Shown one piece after another: positions 49,520-58,546 of a stretch of DNA of 64,000 nucleotides. The position numbers and the translations under genes are program-made. How positions within the stretch are numbered: the stretch's first letter is position 1; each line of letters begins with the position of its first letter. Source of the DNA: Desulfovibrio mangrovi (GTDB lineage Bacteria; Desulfobacterota; Desulfovibrionia; Desulfovibrionales; Desulfovibrionaceae); the NCBI RefSeq assembly GCF_026230175.1, contig NZ_CP104208.1, positions 1,922,001 through 1,986,000 of the forward strand, written 5' to 3'. The notes under the pieces were generated by a model, which ran no database searches, was not told the origin of the DNA, and was given only the letters and a program-made list of their open reading frames with translations.

Positions 49520-50833
49520 ATGAGTCAGCCTTTCAAGGATGCCATCGGTATCTGCAAAACCATCATGCGTAACGGGTATGACGCCTATGTGGTGAACACC
49601 CTGCTGCAGAAGGAACTGCACAACGAAGACCGCGAAGCGGAAATTGATATCGCCTGCGAACCCACCGTTGAAGAACTCACCCGTCTCTTCCCCGGTCTGC
49701 AGTCCTCCCCCATTCAGGGCGCACTGGGCCTGCTGAAGGAAGGCGACGTCACCTTCCACTTCTATCCGGCCGACACCGAAGACGCATCACACCCCGAGGC
49801 GACCCTGGCACGCATCACCCCGCGTCTGCTCAAGCGTCTGGAAGAATCCGGCACGCTGCCCGCGCACCTTGCCTGCCCGTACATTCCCCGCACCTACGAA
49901 ACCTACGACGGCTTCGTAAGCTTCAACGTGGGCGAAATCCGCATGGAAGGCATTCCGGATGAAACCCTGCGTCGCAACTACCTGCTGGGCATCCGTGCGC
50001 TGCGCTTTGCCGCCAACTTCGACCTGCCGCTGGAAAAGAATACGTGGATGGCCATTCTGAAGGGCGCTTCCCGCATTCTGGATTACGTGCCCGTGACCGA
50101 GATCATGGACGAATGGCGCAAGGTAGAAGCGGAAAACATGTGGAAGTTCGTGCAGCTTCTGTTCGATTCCATGATCCTGCACGGCCTGCTGCCGGAAATC
50201 GCCGCCCTTTCCCGCGTCATCCAGATCAAGAACGAAGAAGGCGAAGAGGAAACCGTGCTTGAGCACACCATCGGCGTGATGCACAAGTATCCGGAAGAGT
50301 TCACCTACGACTGGCTGGGCACCTTTGCCGTGCTGTTCCATGACGTGGGCAAGCTCTACACCGCAGAACACGACGGCGAACGCTGGACCTTCTACCAGCA
50401 TCACCGCGTGGGCGCGAAGGTAACCAGAAAGCTGCTTTCCCGCCTTTCCGTTCCTCAGCAGGATATCGACCTCATCTGCCACCTCGTACGGCAGCATCTG
50501 CGTTTCCACTCCATGCTGACGGACAAGGGCATCCGCCGTTTCAAGGCGCTGGACGAATACCCCCGCCTGATCGAACTGGCCCGCGCAGACCTGAAGGCCC
50601 GCGGCGTTGCGCTTACCTCCTTCAACCACAATATGAAGTATCTGGAACGCGCAGACACCCCCGAGCAAATGACCGAACCCTTCCTGAACGGTAACGACAT
50701 CATGGAAGCCACCGGCCTGAAGCCCGGCCCGCACGTGGGTATCATTCGCGATGACCTTCTCAAGGCCCAGATCGCCGGTCAGGTGAACTCGGTTGAGGAA
50801 GCCGTGGCGTATGTGAAGGCGTATAAGTTGTAG
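49520..50833 (+). CDS. degenerate tRNA nucleotidyltransferase-like protein with HD domain
   Basis: A 437-residue protein with the layout of class II CCA-adding/poly(A) polymerases. The N-terminal half lacks the nucleotidyltransferase glycines: where G-G-x-x-R-D would stand it reads Y-V-V-N-T-L-L-Q-K-E (about 23-32), and the catalytic D-x-D is E-I-D. The linker G-I-R-A-L-R-F-A-A-N-F (about 152-162) is well kept. The HD phosphohydrolase domain is intact: H-T-I-G-V-M and F-H-D-V-G-K (about 274-279). So the nucleotidyltransferase is probably inactive and phosphohydrolase activity retained; the substrate is unknown. GGAGG precedes the ATG. Confidence 0.78.
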   Translation: MSQPFKDAIGICKTIMRNGYDAYVVNTLLQKELHNEDREAEIDIACEPTVEELTRLFPGLQSSPIQGALGLLKEGDVTFHFYPADTEDASHPEATLARITPRLLKRLEESGTLPAHLACPYIPRTYETYDGFVSFNVGEIRMEGIPDETLRRNYLLGIRALRFAANFDLPLEKNTWMAILKGASRILDYVPVTEIMDEWRKVEAENMWKFVQLLFDSMILHGLLPEIAALSRVIQIKNEEGEEETVLEHTIGVMHKYPEEFTYDWLGTFAVLFHDVGKLYTAEHDGERWTFYQHHRVGAKVTRKLLSRLSVPQQDIDLICHLVRQHLRFHSMLTDKGIRRFKALDEYPRLIELARADLKARGVALTSFNHNMKYLERADTPEQMTEPFLNGNDIMEATGLKPGPHVGIIRDDLLKAQIAGQVNSVEEAVAYVKAYKL

Positions 50834-50860
50834 ATTGCGGCTAACGCCATAGAGAAAAAT

Positions 50861-50895
50861 AAAAGGCCCGAACGCTTTCGCGTTCGGGCCTTTTT
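50861..50895 (+). terminator. intrinsic terminator
   Basis: GGCCCGAACG/CGTTCGGGCC 10-bp stem with A4 before and T5 after; ends the HD-domain gene and, being symmetric, also the convergent yegP-like gene. Confidence 0.9.
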
Positions 50896-50906
50896 CACAC
50901 CCCTTA

Positions 50907-51236
50907 CTAAGAAAAATCACGAATATCTTTCGTCGGACCGTTGGTCATAACAGATGCAATACCCGTTTCCCTTGCCTGATTACTCGAGTACATCTCGCTA
51001 GTGCCAATCACCTCATGGTTCTTGGCTCTGAGAACGAAATAGGGTTCACCATTCGCAGACTCTTTTCTTTCAAATCGATCCCTATCTGTGCTGTTGGTTT
51101 GGACAGATTGAATGCCATTCTGAACGTTATGCTTCTGCGTATACATCTCGCTCGTAAGTATCACCTTTGCATTAGACGCCATTAAGTTGAAATAAAACTG
51201 ACCGTCAACAGCACGTAGAATCTCGAACCAACCCAT
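50907..51236 (-). CDS. YegP-like DUF1508 protein, two repeats
   Basis: A 109-residue small cytoplasmic protein made of two tandem DUF1508 units (about 1-52 and 55-105): W-F-E-I-L.. and Y-F-V-L-R-A-K-N, with N-x-x-V-I-x-T-S-E-M-Y at matching positions. The function of the family is poorly known. The gene and its surroundings are visibly AT-richer than flanking DNA. GGGAGGG stands six bases before the ATG, and a minus-strand promoter, TTGACT to TATATG with 18-base spacing, lies at 51303-51274. Confidence 0.8.
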   Translation of the reverse strand: MGWFEILRAVDGQFYFNLMASNAKVILTSEMYTQKHNVQNGIQSVQTNSTDRDRFERKESANGEPYFVLRAKNHEVIGTSEMYSSNQARETGIASVMTNGPTKDIRDFS

Positions 51237-51273
51237 GTCTAACCCTCCCTAGCTAAAAATTAATAATGCGTAC

Positions 51274-51303
51274 ATATAAAACTATATACAATACAAAGTC
51301 AAC
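51274..51303 (-). promoter_or_regulatory. promoter of the yegP-like gene
   Basis: TTGACT (51303-51298), 18 bases, TATATG (51279-51274), within AT-rich sequence, about 40 bases upstream of the ATG. Confidence 0.6.
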
Positions 51304-51404
51304 GAGACTGAACAAACTCAACACAAGAGATTGACCATCATTCCAATTTTTCTCATAACGAAATAACGAAGTTACGCTTTTTTCACTCTAGCCCTTTAAT
51401 CCCC

Positions 51405-52382
51405 ATGCCAATCCTCAACATAACCATCCCGGTCTTCAACCGGCCCGAGTTGACGCGGCGGACCATTGAGGCGGTGCGGAAGAACACCAAGCACCCGTAC
51501 ACGCTTACTGCCGTGGATAACGGCAGCGAGGCGGAAACGCAGGACTTGTTGCGGGAAATGAAGGAACGCGGGCAGCTGGATTATCTGTTCCGGCTGGAAA
51601 AGAATTACGGAGTAGCCGTGGCGGCCAATGTAGGCTGGCGACTCATACAAGCCCCCATCTACATGAAGCTGGACAACGATGTGGTCATCCACAATCCCAA
51701 GTGGCTGGACATCGTGCTGCTGCACATGAAAAAAGCACCGCGCGATGCAGTCTGGGGCGCGGACCTGAACCACCAGCTACAGAACAAGTGCCACGTGCCC
51801 AAGCGTGACGGGCTGATAGGCCGCGCAGCCGCGCACGTTTCAGGCGGGGCCATCCTCATCCCCAGGACCATCTCGGACATCGTGGGGTACTGGTGCGAGG
51901 ACTACGGACTCTACGGCTGCGAGGACGGCGACTACGGCGAGAAACTGAAAAGCCTGAACATAGACCAATACTACTTTGACCACACCCCCTTCATGGAGCA
52001 TCTCGGCCACGACAGCGAGTCCGTAAAAAAGGACTTCGGGCTGAACAAGAAAGTCACTCAGGATCTCTTCCGCAAACTCTACACCACCAACTATTTCCTC
52101 TACGCCCAAGGACACCGCGCGGCCAACACGCCGCCCCAGCTCATCCCCGCCGCCTTCGACGGCTACACGCTCGCCATGACCAGCAACGCGCATTACCGCC
52201 CCATTTGGCACTGCCTGCTGGAGTTCCACAACCACCGCACCAACCATCCCGACGACACCGCCCTGAACGTGGAGACGCTGCACAAACTCATCACCCTGCA
52301 GAACGACCTGTGGGCCAAAGCGGAAGCCGATGCGGAGCAGGCATATTCCCGCATACGCCAGCAGATAGGACAGCCAGCCTAA
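51405..52382 (+). CDS. glycosyltransferase, GT2 family-like
   Basis: A 325-residue GT-A glycosyltransferase. N-terminal I-T-I-P-V-F-N-R-P-E-L-T-R-R-T strand-helix, L-D-N-D-V-V (about residues 88-93) as the D-x-D-type metal/nucleotide-sugar site, and an acceptor-side region with G-C-E-D-G-D-Y-G. The sugar and acceptor are unknown. No glycan gene cluster surrounds it, which is unusual for such enzymes. Confidence 0.75.
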   Translation: MPILNITIPVFNRPELTRRTIEAVRKNTKHPYTLTAVDNGSEAETQDLLREMKERGQLDYLFRLEKNYGVAVAANVGWRLIQAPIYMKLDNDVVIHNPKWLDIVLLHMKKAPRDAVWGADLNHQLQNKCHVPKRDGLIGRAAAHVSGGAILIPRTISDIVGYWCEDYGLYGCEDGDYGEKLKSLNIDQYYFDHTPFMEHLGHDSESVKKDFGLNKKVTQDLFRKLYTTNYFLYAQGHRAANTPPQLIPAAFDGYTLAMTSNAHYRPIWHCLLEFHNHRTNHPDDTALNVETLHKLITLQNDLWAKAEADAEQAYSRIRQQIGQPA

Positions 52383-52576
52383 CCGCACGGCAAGAGTAAC
52401 TCTTTTACAGCCGTTCCCCGTCAGAACACGAAACGGCCACATCGCCTGCCGCGCCGCCGCTCACGGATTGCCCCTGCACACTTGCACAATCGCGCCTTTT
52501 ACCGTACCAATCCGGCACAGCAGGACGGCCCTTCAGCGGCTAGCACCCACATCCTGCGATTTTTCCGGAGCATTGC

Positions 52577-53641
52577 ATGGTCGATATTCTCAATCTTACC
52601 TTTTCCGAATTGGAAGCCTTTCTGGTGGAGCGCGGCGAAAAAGCCTTCCGCGCCAAGCAGATATGGCAGTGGCTGTGGAACAAGTACACGCGCGACTTCG
52701 ACGCCATGACCAACGTTTCCAAGGCCACCCGCGCCATGCTCAAGGAGCATGCCGCCATCATCTGGCCGGAAGTGGTGACCATGCAGAAAAGCAAGGACGG
52801 CACCACCAAGTTTCTGCTGCGCCTCAGAGACGGCGCGCTGGTGGAAACCGTGCTCATCCCCGGTGCCAGCGGCAGGCTCACGCAGTGCCTGTCCTGTCAG
52901 GTGGGCTGCGCCATGGGCTGCACCTTCTGCTCCACCGGCACCATGGGCTTTGAGCGCAACATGACCATGGCCGAAATTCTCGGTCAGGTGCTGGTTGCCC
53001 GCGAATACCTGAAGGACGATGCCGCCAACCCCATTCTGCGCAACCTCGTGTTCATGGGCATGGGCGAACCGCTCTTGAACATGAAGGAACTGATGCGCAG
53101 CCTCGAAAGCCTGAACAGCGTGCTGGGCCTGCAGTTCTCCCCGCGCCGCATCACCGTTTCCACCTGCGGCATAGAAAAGGGTTTGATGGAGCTGGGCGAA
53201 TCCGGCCTTGCCTATCTGGCCGTGTCGCTGCACGCCCCCACGCAGGAACTGCGCAAGCAGATCATGCCCAAGGCCGCCAACTGGCATCTGGACGACCTGA
53301 TCACCGCGCTGGAAAACTACCCGCTCAAGACCCGCGAACGCATCACATACGAATACCTGCTGCTCGGCGGCGTGAACGATTCCGTGGAACATGCCCGCCA
53401 GCTCGTGAAGCTGGTTGCCCGCACCAAGGGCAAGCTGAACCTCATCGTCTACAACCCCTCGGAAGGAGACCCCTACAAGGCCCCCACCGAAGAAGCCATT
53501 CTCGCCTTCGAACAGGTGCTGTGGTCCAAGAACATCACCGCCATCATCCGCAAGTCCAAGGGCGCGGACATCAAGGCAGCCTGCGGCCAGCTCAAGGCTT
53601 CGCAGCAGGAGCAGTGCGGGAATGCTGAGGCGAACTGTTAG
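52577..53641 (+). CDS. rlmN: dual-specificity 23S rRNA/tRNA methyltransferase RlmN
   Basis: A 354-residue radical SAM enzyme that methylates A2503 of 23S rRNA (and A37 in tRNAs). The cluster motif C-Q-V-G-C-A-M-G-C-T-F-C (about 110-121) carries the C-x3-C-x2-C set, M-G-M-G-E-P-L follows, and the late Cys region (C-G-Q-L near 340) holds the catalytic cysteine. Length and layout are usual. Confidence 0.96.
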   Translation: MVDILNLTFSELEAFLVERGEKAFRAKQIWQWLWNKYTRDFDAMTNVSKATRAMLKEHAAIIWPEVVTMQKSKDGTTKFLLRLRDGALVETVLIPGASGRLTQCLSCQVGCAMGCTFCSTGTMGFERNMTMAEILGQVLVAREYLKDDAANPILRNLVFMGMGEPLLNMKELMRSLESLNSVLGLQFSPRRITVSTCGIEKGLMELGESGLAYLAVSLHAPTQELRKQIMPKAANWHLDDLITALENYPLKTRERITYEYLLLGGVNDSVEHARQLVKLVARTKGKLNLIVYNPSEGDPYKAPTEEAILAFEQVLWSKNITAIIRKSKGADIKAACGQLKASQQEQCGNAEANC

Positions 53642-54324
53642 TATTTCAGGGAATTGAATGAAGACGAAAGCCCGGGAGATAGTGTCTCCCGGGCTTTTTT
53701 TGTTGTTTGAGGAGATTACTGGCTTGAAAGGCCTTTCACCAATTGCATGCGCTTCGCATGCTGGCGTGACAGAATGTGAGTCCCCCGTGTTTTCACTCTC
53801 GATACGCCTGTGCCGATTGGAAGCGCTTCGCTTCCACGGCAGGACAGAATCACCAGTCTCCCCCCAGCGGGGGCGAGGCAGGGGGAGTCCAGAGGGGGCC
53901 TTGCTGAGGGGCGGCACGCCCCGGCTGAGGCCCCGCTCTGGTCCCGCGGAAGTTTTAGCCGTTGGCGAATCTTCGAGCCTTACGGATAAAGACAGCAGAG
54001 CGGCGGCAACGGGGATACCAAGTCAAAACTCCATGTAGTCGGTGAAAGGTCTTTCAAGTCGGCACGGCCTCATAACGGCTTCGGCCCCGCTCTCCCCATC
54101 TCTGCTCTCTTTATCCGTAAAGTTCAAAGACTCACTTAACGGCTAAAGGTCCGGAGGCGACAACGGGAATACCAAGCCAGAACTGCATACAGTCGGTGAA
54201 AGGATCAGCTCAGCTCACCTCCCAAAGCATCCCCCCTCAACATCAACATTTACATCCCAACCACTTCCACCTACGATAGCCGATTGATCGGGCACCATGC
54301 CCCAACCCCAACCCCCAAGATACC
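53642..54324. repeat. intergenic mosaic of inverted and direct repeats
   Basis: 683 bases with no convincing gene. It has two 54-base arms in inverted orientation (53947-54000 and 54100-54153), both with TTACGGATAAAG and TTTAGCCGTT; two 43-base direct repeats (54007-54049 and 54161-54203) beginning CAACGG and ending TCGGTGAAAGG; and a near-identical CTTGAAAGG-CTTTCACC unit at 53723-53740 opposite to 54041-54058. Short hairpins GCATGCGCTTCGCATGC and GGAAGCGCTTCGCTTCC lie between. It resembles a BIME/MITE-like composite, but no transposase end is recognised. Confidence 0.7.
53667..53700 (+). terminator. terminator of rlmN
   Basis: AGCCCGGGAGA/TCTCCCGGGCT perfect 11-bp stem with a five-base loop, then T6. 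Confidence 0.92.
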
Positions 54325-57087
54325 ATGTCTGTAAAAGAACGCCTCGGCCTTACCACGGAACCGCTCTACCTGATGGACGGCTCCGCATTCATATTCCGCG
54401 CCTTCTACGCCATGCAGTCCATGCAGCGCTCCGACGGTTTTCCCACCAATGCGCTGTTCATCGTCACCCGCATCCTACTGAAATTCCTCAAGGACGAGCA
54501 GCCCACCTACTTCGGGTTCATCCTCGACGGCAGGGGGAAGAACTTCCGCCACGAAACCTATCCCGAATACAAGGCCAACCGTTCCGCCACGCCGGAACCG
54601 CTTGTGCAGCAGCTTGATCCCATCAAGCAGGCGGTACAGACCCTCGGCCTGCATCTGGAAGTTTCCGAGAACTGCGAAGCGGACGACTGCATCGCCTCCC
54701 TTGCCGCCCGTTACAAGAAGGAACGCCCCGTCATCATCATCGGCGCGGACAAGGACCTGAAGCAATGTCTGGACGACAACGTATTCATGTGGGACCCCGG
54801 CGCAAAGCAGGAAAAGCTCACCACCCTCGCCGAATTCCGCGAGGAAACCGGCCTTGAGCCAGCGCAGTGGCCTGATTTTCAGGCCATCATCGGCGACTCG
54901 TCGGACAACATTCCCGGCGTGCCTGGCATCGGCCCCAAAACTGCCGAAAAGATTTTTGCGGACTACCCCTCGCTGGAGGCCATCCGCGACAACTTCGATG
55001 CGCTCGCGCCCACGTTGCAGAAGAAGTTCGCCGACCATCTGGAGAACATGTTCACCTTCCGCACGCTCACCACGCTCTCCAAGGACCAGTGCACCAGTCT
55101 GACACTGGACCATTTCCATATCGATCCCATGGACGGCGACAAGGCTGCCGCCTTCCTGCGTGAATACGAACTGCGCGCCCTGCTCAAGGAAGTGGCCGCG
55201 CTGGCCCCCGTTACCGCCAAGGTGAACACGCCCGCCTCCGACCTGTCCGCGTCCGGCAAGCCCGCAGGCGGCAGCATGCAGCTTGGCCTGTTCGATGCCC
55301 CCGCGCCCGCACAGTCAACCGCTACAGCCGGTGCCGCACCCGCTACTGCCGCACACGGTTCGCACAGCCTGAAACTGGCAGACACCACAGATGCTACCGC
55401 GCTGCCGGACTGCTCCGGCAAACGCATCGCGCTGGTACCCATCGGCGAAATGCTCAAGAAGCCCGAATGCACCATGCCCTCGCTGCTGGACATGACCAGC
55501 AACGAGACCAGACAGGAAGCATGCATCGTCAACGTGCTTGTGGAAGGCAGCGACAGGGAATACCGCTATTCCGGCTCGCTCACCTCGCTGGCAGGCTACG
55601 CAAGCAGGGCGGAAAAGGTCATCGCACCGGACGTGAAAGCCCTGCTCGCCATCAAAAGCGGGTGGCGCACCGTGGATTCCTCCCGTTGGTTCGACCTCGG
55701 CCTTGCCGCCTATCTGCTTGATCCCGAAGACCGCGACTATTCCTGGCGCAGGCTTTCCGCACGGGCCGACGAATTCGAAATTGCACAGGAGAATCCCGCC
55801 CTGCTCGCCTTCGCCCTTGCGGACGACTTCATGCGCCGCCTGCAGGGTGCCGACCTCGTCACGCTCATGAACGAGATGGAACTGCCGCTCATCCGCGTGC
55901 TGGCAGACATGGAAGAAATCGGCATCCACATTGACGGCACCGCCTTCACCGCGTTTCTCACGGAAGTGCAGCGCGAGCTGGACCGCCTGACCAAGACAAT
56001 CTACGAAGCTGCCGGCGGGCAGTTCAACATCCGCTCCGCGCAGCAGCTGGGCGACCTGCTCTTCAACAAGCTGGGGCTCAAGCCCAAGGGCAAGACCAAG
56101 GGCGGGCAGGTTTCCACCTCGCAGGCCGTGCTGGAAAAGCTGGCAGGCGAACACGAGGTCATCGACCTGATTCTGGAATACCGCACGCTGGAAAAGCTGC
56201 GCTCCACCTATCTGGAACCCATGCCGCGCCTTGCGGATGCGCAGGGCCGCATCCACACCACCTTCAATCAGCTGGCCACGGCGACCGGACGCCTTTCCTC
56301 CAGCAACCCGAACCTGCAGAACATTCCCGTGCGCGGCCAGTTCGGCCCGCGCATGCGCGCATGCTTCACCGCACGCAAGGGCTGCAAGCTCGTCTCCGCA
56401 GACTACTCGCAGATTGAACTGCGTGTGCTGGCCCACTGCTCACAGGACCCCACCCTGCTCGAAGCCTTCCGCAACGATCAGGACATCCACAGCAGCACCG
56501 CCTCCGTGCTCTTCGACGCCCCCACGGCCGAGGTTACGCCCGACCAGCGCCGTAACGCCAAGACCATCAACTTCGGTCTCGTGTACGGCATGGGTCCGCA
56601 GAAGCTGGCGCAGGAACTCAAGATCTCCCTTAACGAGGCCAAGGAATTCATCGAACGCTATTTCGCCAAACTGCAACAGCTCAAGGCCTTCTATGAGCAG
56701 GTGGAAGCGGATGCCAAGGAACATGGCTACGTCACCACGCTCACAGGTCGCCGCCGCAACGTGCCGGAAATTCAGTCCGGCAACAACCAGATGCAGTCGC
56801 AGGCACGGCGTCAGGCCATCAATACCGTCATTCAGGGCAGCGCGGCGGACATCATCAAGATCGCCATGCTGCGGACCGCACAGGATGCGGAACTGAAGGC
56901 GCTCAAAGCACGGCTCGTACTGCAGGTACACGACGAACTGCTTCTGGAAGTGCCCACAGAAAACGCCGAAGCCGCCGCCAAGCGCCTCGCCGACATCATG
57001 TCCGGCGTGCACCCCGGCGGAAAGGCGCTGGACGTGCCGCTCAAGGTGGATTACGGCATCGGCGACGGCTGGCACGAAGCGCATTAA
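54325..57087 (+). CDS. polA: DNA polymerase I
   Basis: A 920-residue repair/replication polymerase. 5'-nuclease domain (about 1-290): L-M-D-G-S-A-F-I, N-C-E-A-D-D, G-D-S-S-D-N-I-P-G-V-P-G-I-G-P-K. Polymerase domain (about 560-920): motif A S-A-D-Y-S-Q-I-E-L-R, motif B K-T-I-N-F-G-L-V-Y-G, motif C Q-V-H-D-E-L. The middle segment lacks the D-x-E of Exo I, so 3'-5' proofreading is probably lost, as in several other PolA lineages. No strong ribosome site is seen before the ATG. Confidence 0.96.
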   Translation: MSVKERLGLTTEPLYLMDGSAFIFRAFYAMQSMQRSDGFPTNALFIVTRILLKFLKDEQPTYFGFILDGRGKNFRHETYPEYKANRSATPEPLVQQLDPIKQAVQTLGLHLEVSENCEADDCIASLAARYKKERPVIIIGADKDLKQCLDDNVFMWDPGAKQEKLTTLAEFREETGLEPAQWPDFQAIIGDSSDNIPGVPGIGPKTAEKIFADYPSLEAIRDNFDALAPTLQKKFADHLENMFTFRTLTTLSKDQCTSLTLDHFHIDPMDGDKAAAFLREYELRALLKEVAALAPVTAKVNTPASDLSASGKPAGGSMQLGLFDAPAPAQSTATAGAAPATAAHGSHSLKLADTTDATALPDCSGKRIALVPIGEMLKKPECTMPSLLDMTSNETRQEACIVNVLVEGSDREYRYSGSLTSLAGYASRAEKVIAPDVKALLAIKSGWRTVDSSRWFDLGLAAYLLDPEDRDYSWRRLSARADEFEIAQENPALLAFALADDFMRRLQGADLVTLMNEMELPLIRVLADMEEIGIHIDGTAFTAFLTEVQRELDRLTKTIYEAAGGQFNIRSAQQLGDLLFNKLGLKPKGKTKGGQVSTSQAVLEKLAGEHEVIDLILEYRTLEKLRSTYLEPMPRLADAQGRIHTTFNQLATATGRLSSSNPNLQNIPVRGQFGPRMRACFTARKGCKLVSADYSQIELRVLAHCSQDPTLLEAFRNDQDIHSSTASVLFDAPTAEVTPDQRRNAKTINFGLVYGMGPQKLAQELKISLNEAKEFIERYFAKLQQLKAFYEQVEADAKEHGYVTTLTGRRRNVPEIQSGNNQMQSQARRQAINTVIQGSAADIIKIAMLRTAQDAELKALKARLVLQVHDELLLEVPTENAEAAAKRLADIMSGVHPGGKALDVPLKVDYGIGDGWHEAH

Positions 57088-57349
57088 GCGCAGTCAGGCT
57101 GTTTTTTAAGCATGCCTCCGGCGGGCAGGGGAATAATCCCCTGCACCCGAATAGCAGCCTTGCCCGTTTACTATGCCAGATTACGGTTTCTCCCTGTTTG
57201 TTATCATTTCTGCCCGGGGGTAGGCTGATAGTCTGTTGTTAACGCGGACTCCGCGCCAGCACGTGAAAAGGTTTCCAAAGGGGCTGTTGTCCCTTTGGCC
57301 TGCGGAGCAATCCCTCCCCCCCAAAAAAAACATAGAAAAGACACAATAT
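57088..57349 (+). other. polA to rlmI intergenic region
   Basis: 262 bases. It holds one hairpin GCAGGGGAAT-ATTCCCCTGC-like stem (57124-57144) without a T-run after polA. I see no gene or clear promoter. Confidence 0.4.
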
Positions 57350-58546
57350 ATGAAACATCTCTATCTTAAAAAAGGCGAAGAAAAACGCCTTCGCGTCGGC
57401 CACCTCTGGCTGTTCAGCAACGAAGTGGACACCAAGCGCAGCCCCCTCAAGGAATTCGAACCGGGCGAATGCGCCACCATCATGTCCAGCAAGGATGTTC
57501 CCGTGGGCAGCGCCTATGTGAACCCCGCCTCGCTCATCAGCGCCCGCGTTTACTCCACCGCAGCGGATACCCCGCTCAACGCGGACCTGCTGCGCGAGCG
57601 CCTCGGCCGTGCCATGGAACTGCGCGACGCCATGTTCGGCGTGCCCTATTACCGTCTTGCCTTTGCGGAAGGCGACTACCTGCCCGGGCTGGTGGTGGAC
57701 CGCTACAACGACGTCCTCGTCGCACAGATCAGCACCGCAGGCATGGAAGCCGTGAAGGACGACATCGTCAGCGTACTTGCGGACCTGTGCAAGCCTGCAG
57801 GCATTCTGCTGCGCAACGACATGGGTAGTCGCGACCTTGAAGGCCTGCCCCGCTACACGGAAACCGCCTTCGGTACCGTGCCCGCCGAAATCGACCTGAT
57901 CGAAAACGGCGTGCGTTTCACCGCCCCACTCACGGAAGGCCAGAAAACCGGATGGTTCTATGACCAGCGCACCAACCGTAGCGACTTTGCCCGCTTCTGC
58001 AAGGGCAAGCGCGTGCTGGACGCCTTCTGCTACGCCGGAAGCTTCGGCTGCAACGCGGTAAAAGCCGGAGCCAGCGCCGTGACCTTCCTTGACGCCTCCC
58101 AGACCGCCCTTGATTACGCCGCCCGCAACGCCGCGCAGAACATGCCCGAAGGCGGCTGCGAAGTGGACACTGTGCTCGGTGATGCGCTGAACACCCTGCA
58201 GGCGCTCAAGGATTCCGGACGCCGCTTCGACGTCATCTGCGTGGACCCGCCCGCCTTCATCAAACGCAAGAAGGCCTATCATGAAGGGCTGAGCGCCTAT
58301 CAGCGCGTGAACCGCCTTGCCATGGAACTGGTGGAGGACGGCGGCATCGTCATGAGCTGCTCCTGTTCGCAGCACCTTTCCGCAGAAGACCTGAACCGCA
58401 CCGTGCTGCACGCCGCCAACAAGGCCGGAGCACGCATCCAGACGCTCATTCAGGGGCATCAGGGACCGGACCATCCCGTGCATCCCGCCATGCCGGAAAC
58501 CCACTACCTCAAGAGCTTCTGCGTGCGGGTACTGAAGAGCCGCTAA
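57350..58546 (+). CDS. class I rRNA large-subunit methyltransferase, RlmI-like
   Basis: A 398-residue enzyme of the RlmI (YccW) group that makes 5-methylcytosine in 23S rRNA. Residues about 1-75 form a PUA RNA-binding domain (R-V-G-H-L-W-L-F-S-N-E); the SAM domain has V-L-D-A-F-C-Y-A-G-S-F-G (about 223-234), the catalytic-type V-D-P-P-A-F (about 299-304) and S-C-S-C-S-Q-H (about 340-346). The ATG at 57350 is preferred; an ORF extends 38 codons upstream without support. Confidence 0.88.
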   Translation: MKHLYLKKGEEKRLRVGHLWLFSNEVDTKRSPLKEFEPGECATIMSSKDVPVGSAYVNPASLISARVYSTAADTPLNADLLRERLGRAMELRDAMFGVPYYRLAFAEGDYLPGLVVDRYNDVLVAQISTAGMEAVKDDIVSVLADLCKPAGILLRNDMGSRDLEGLPRYTETAFGTVPAEIDLIENGVRFTAPLTEGQKTGWFYDQRTNRSDFARFCKGKRVLDAFCYAGSFGCNAVKAGASAVTFLDASQTALDYAARNAAQNMPEGGCEVDTVLGDALNTLQALKDSGRRFDVICVDPPAFIKRKKAYHEGLSAYQRVNRLAMELVEDGGIVMSCSCSQHLSAEDLNRTVLHAANKAGARIQTLIQGHQGPDHPVHPAMPETHYLKSFCVRVLKSR

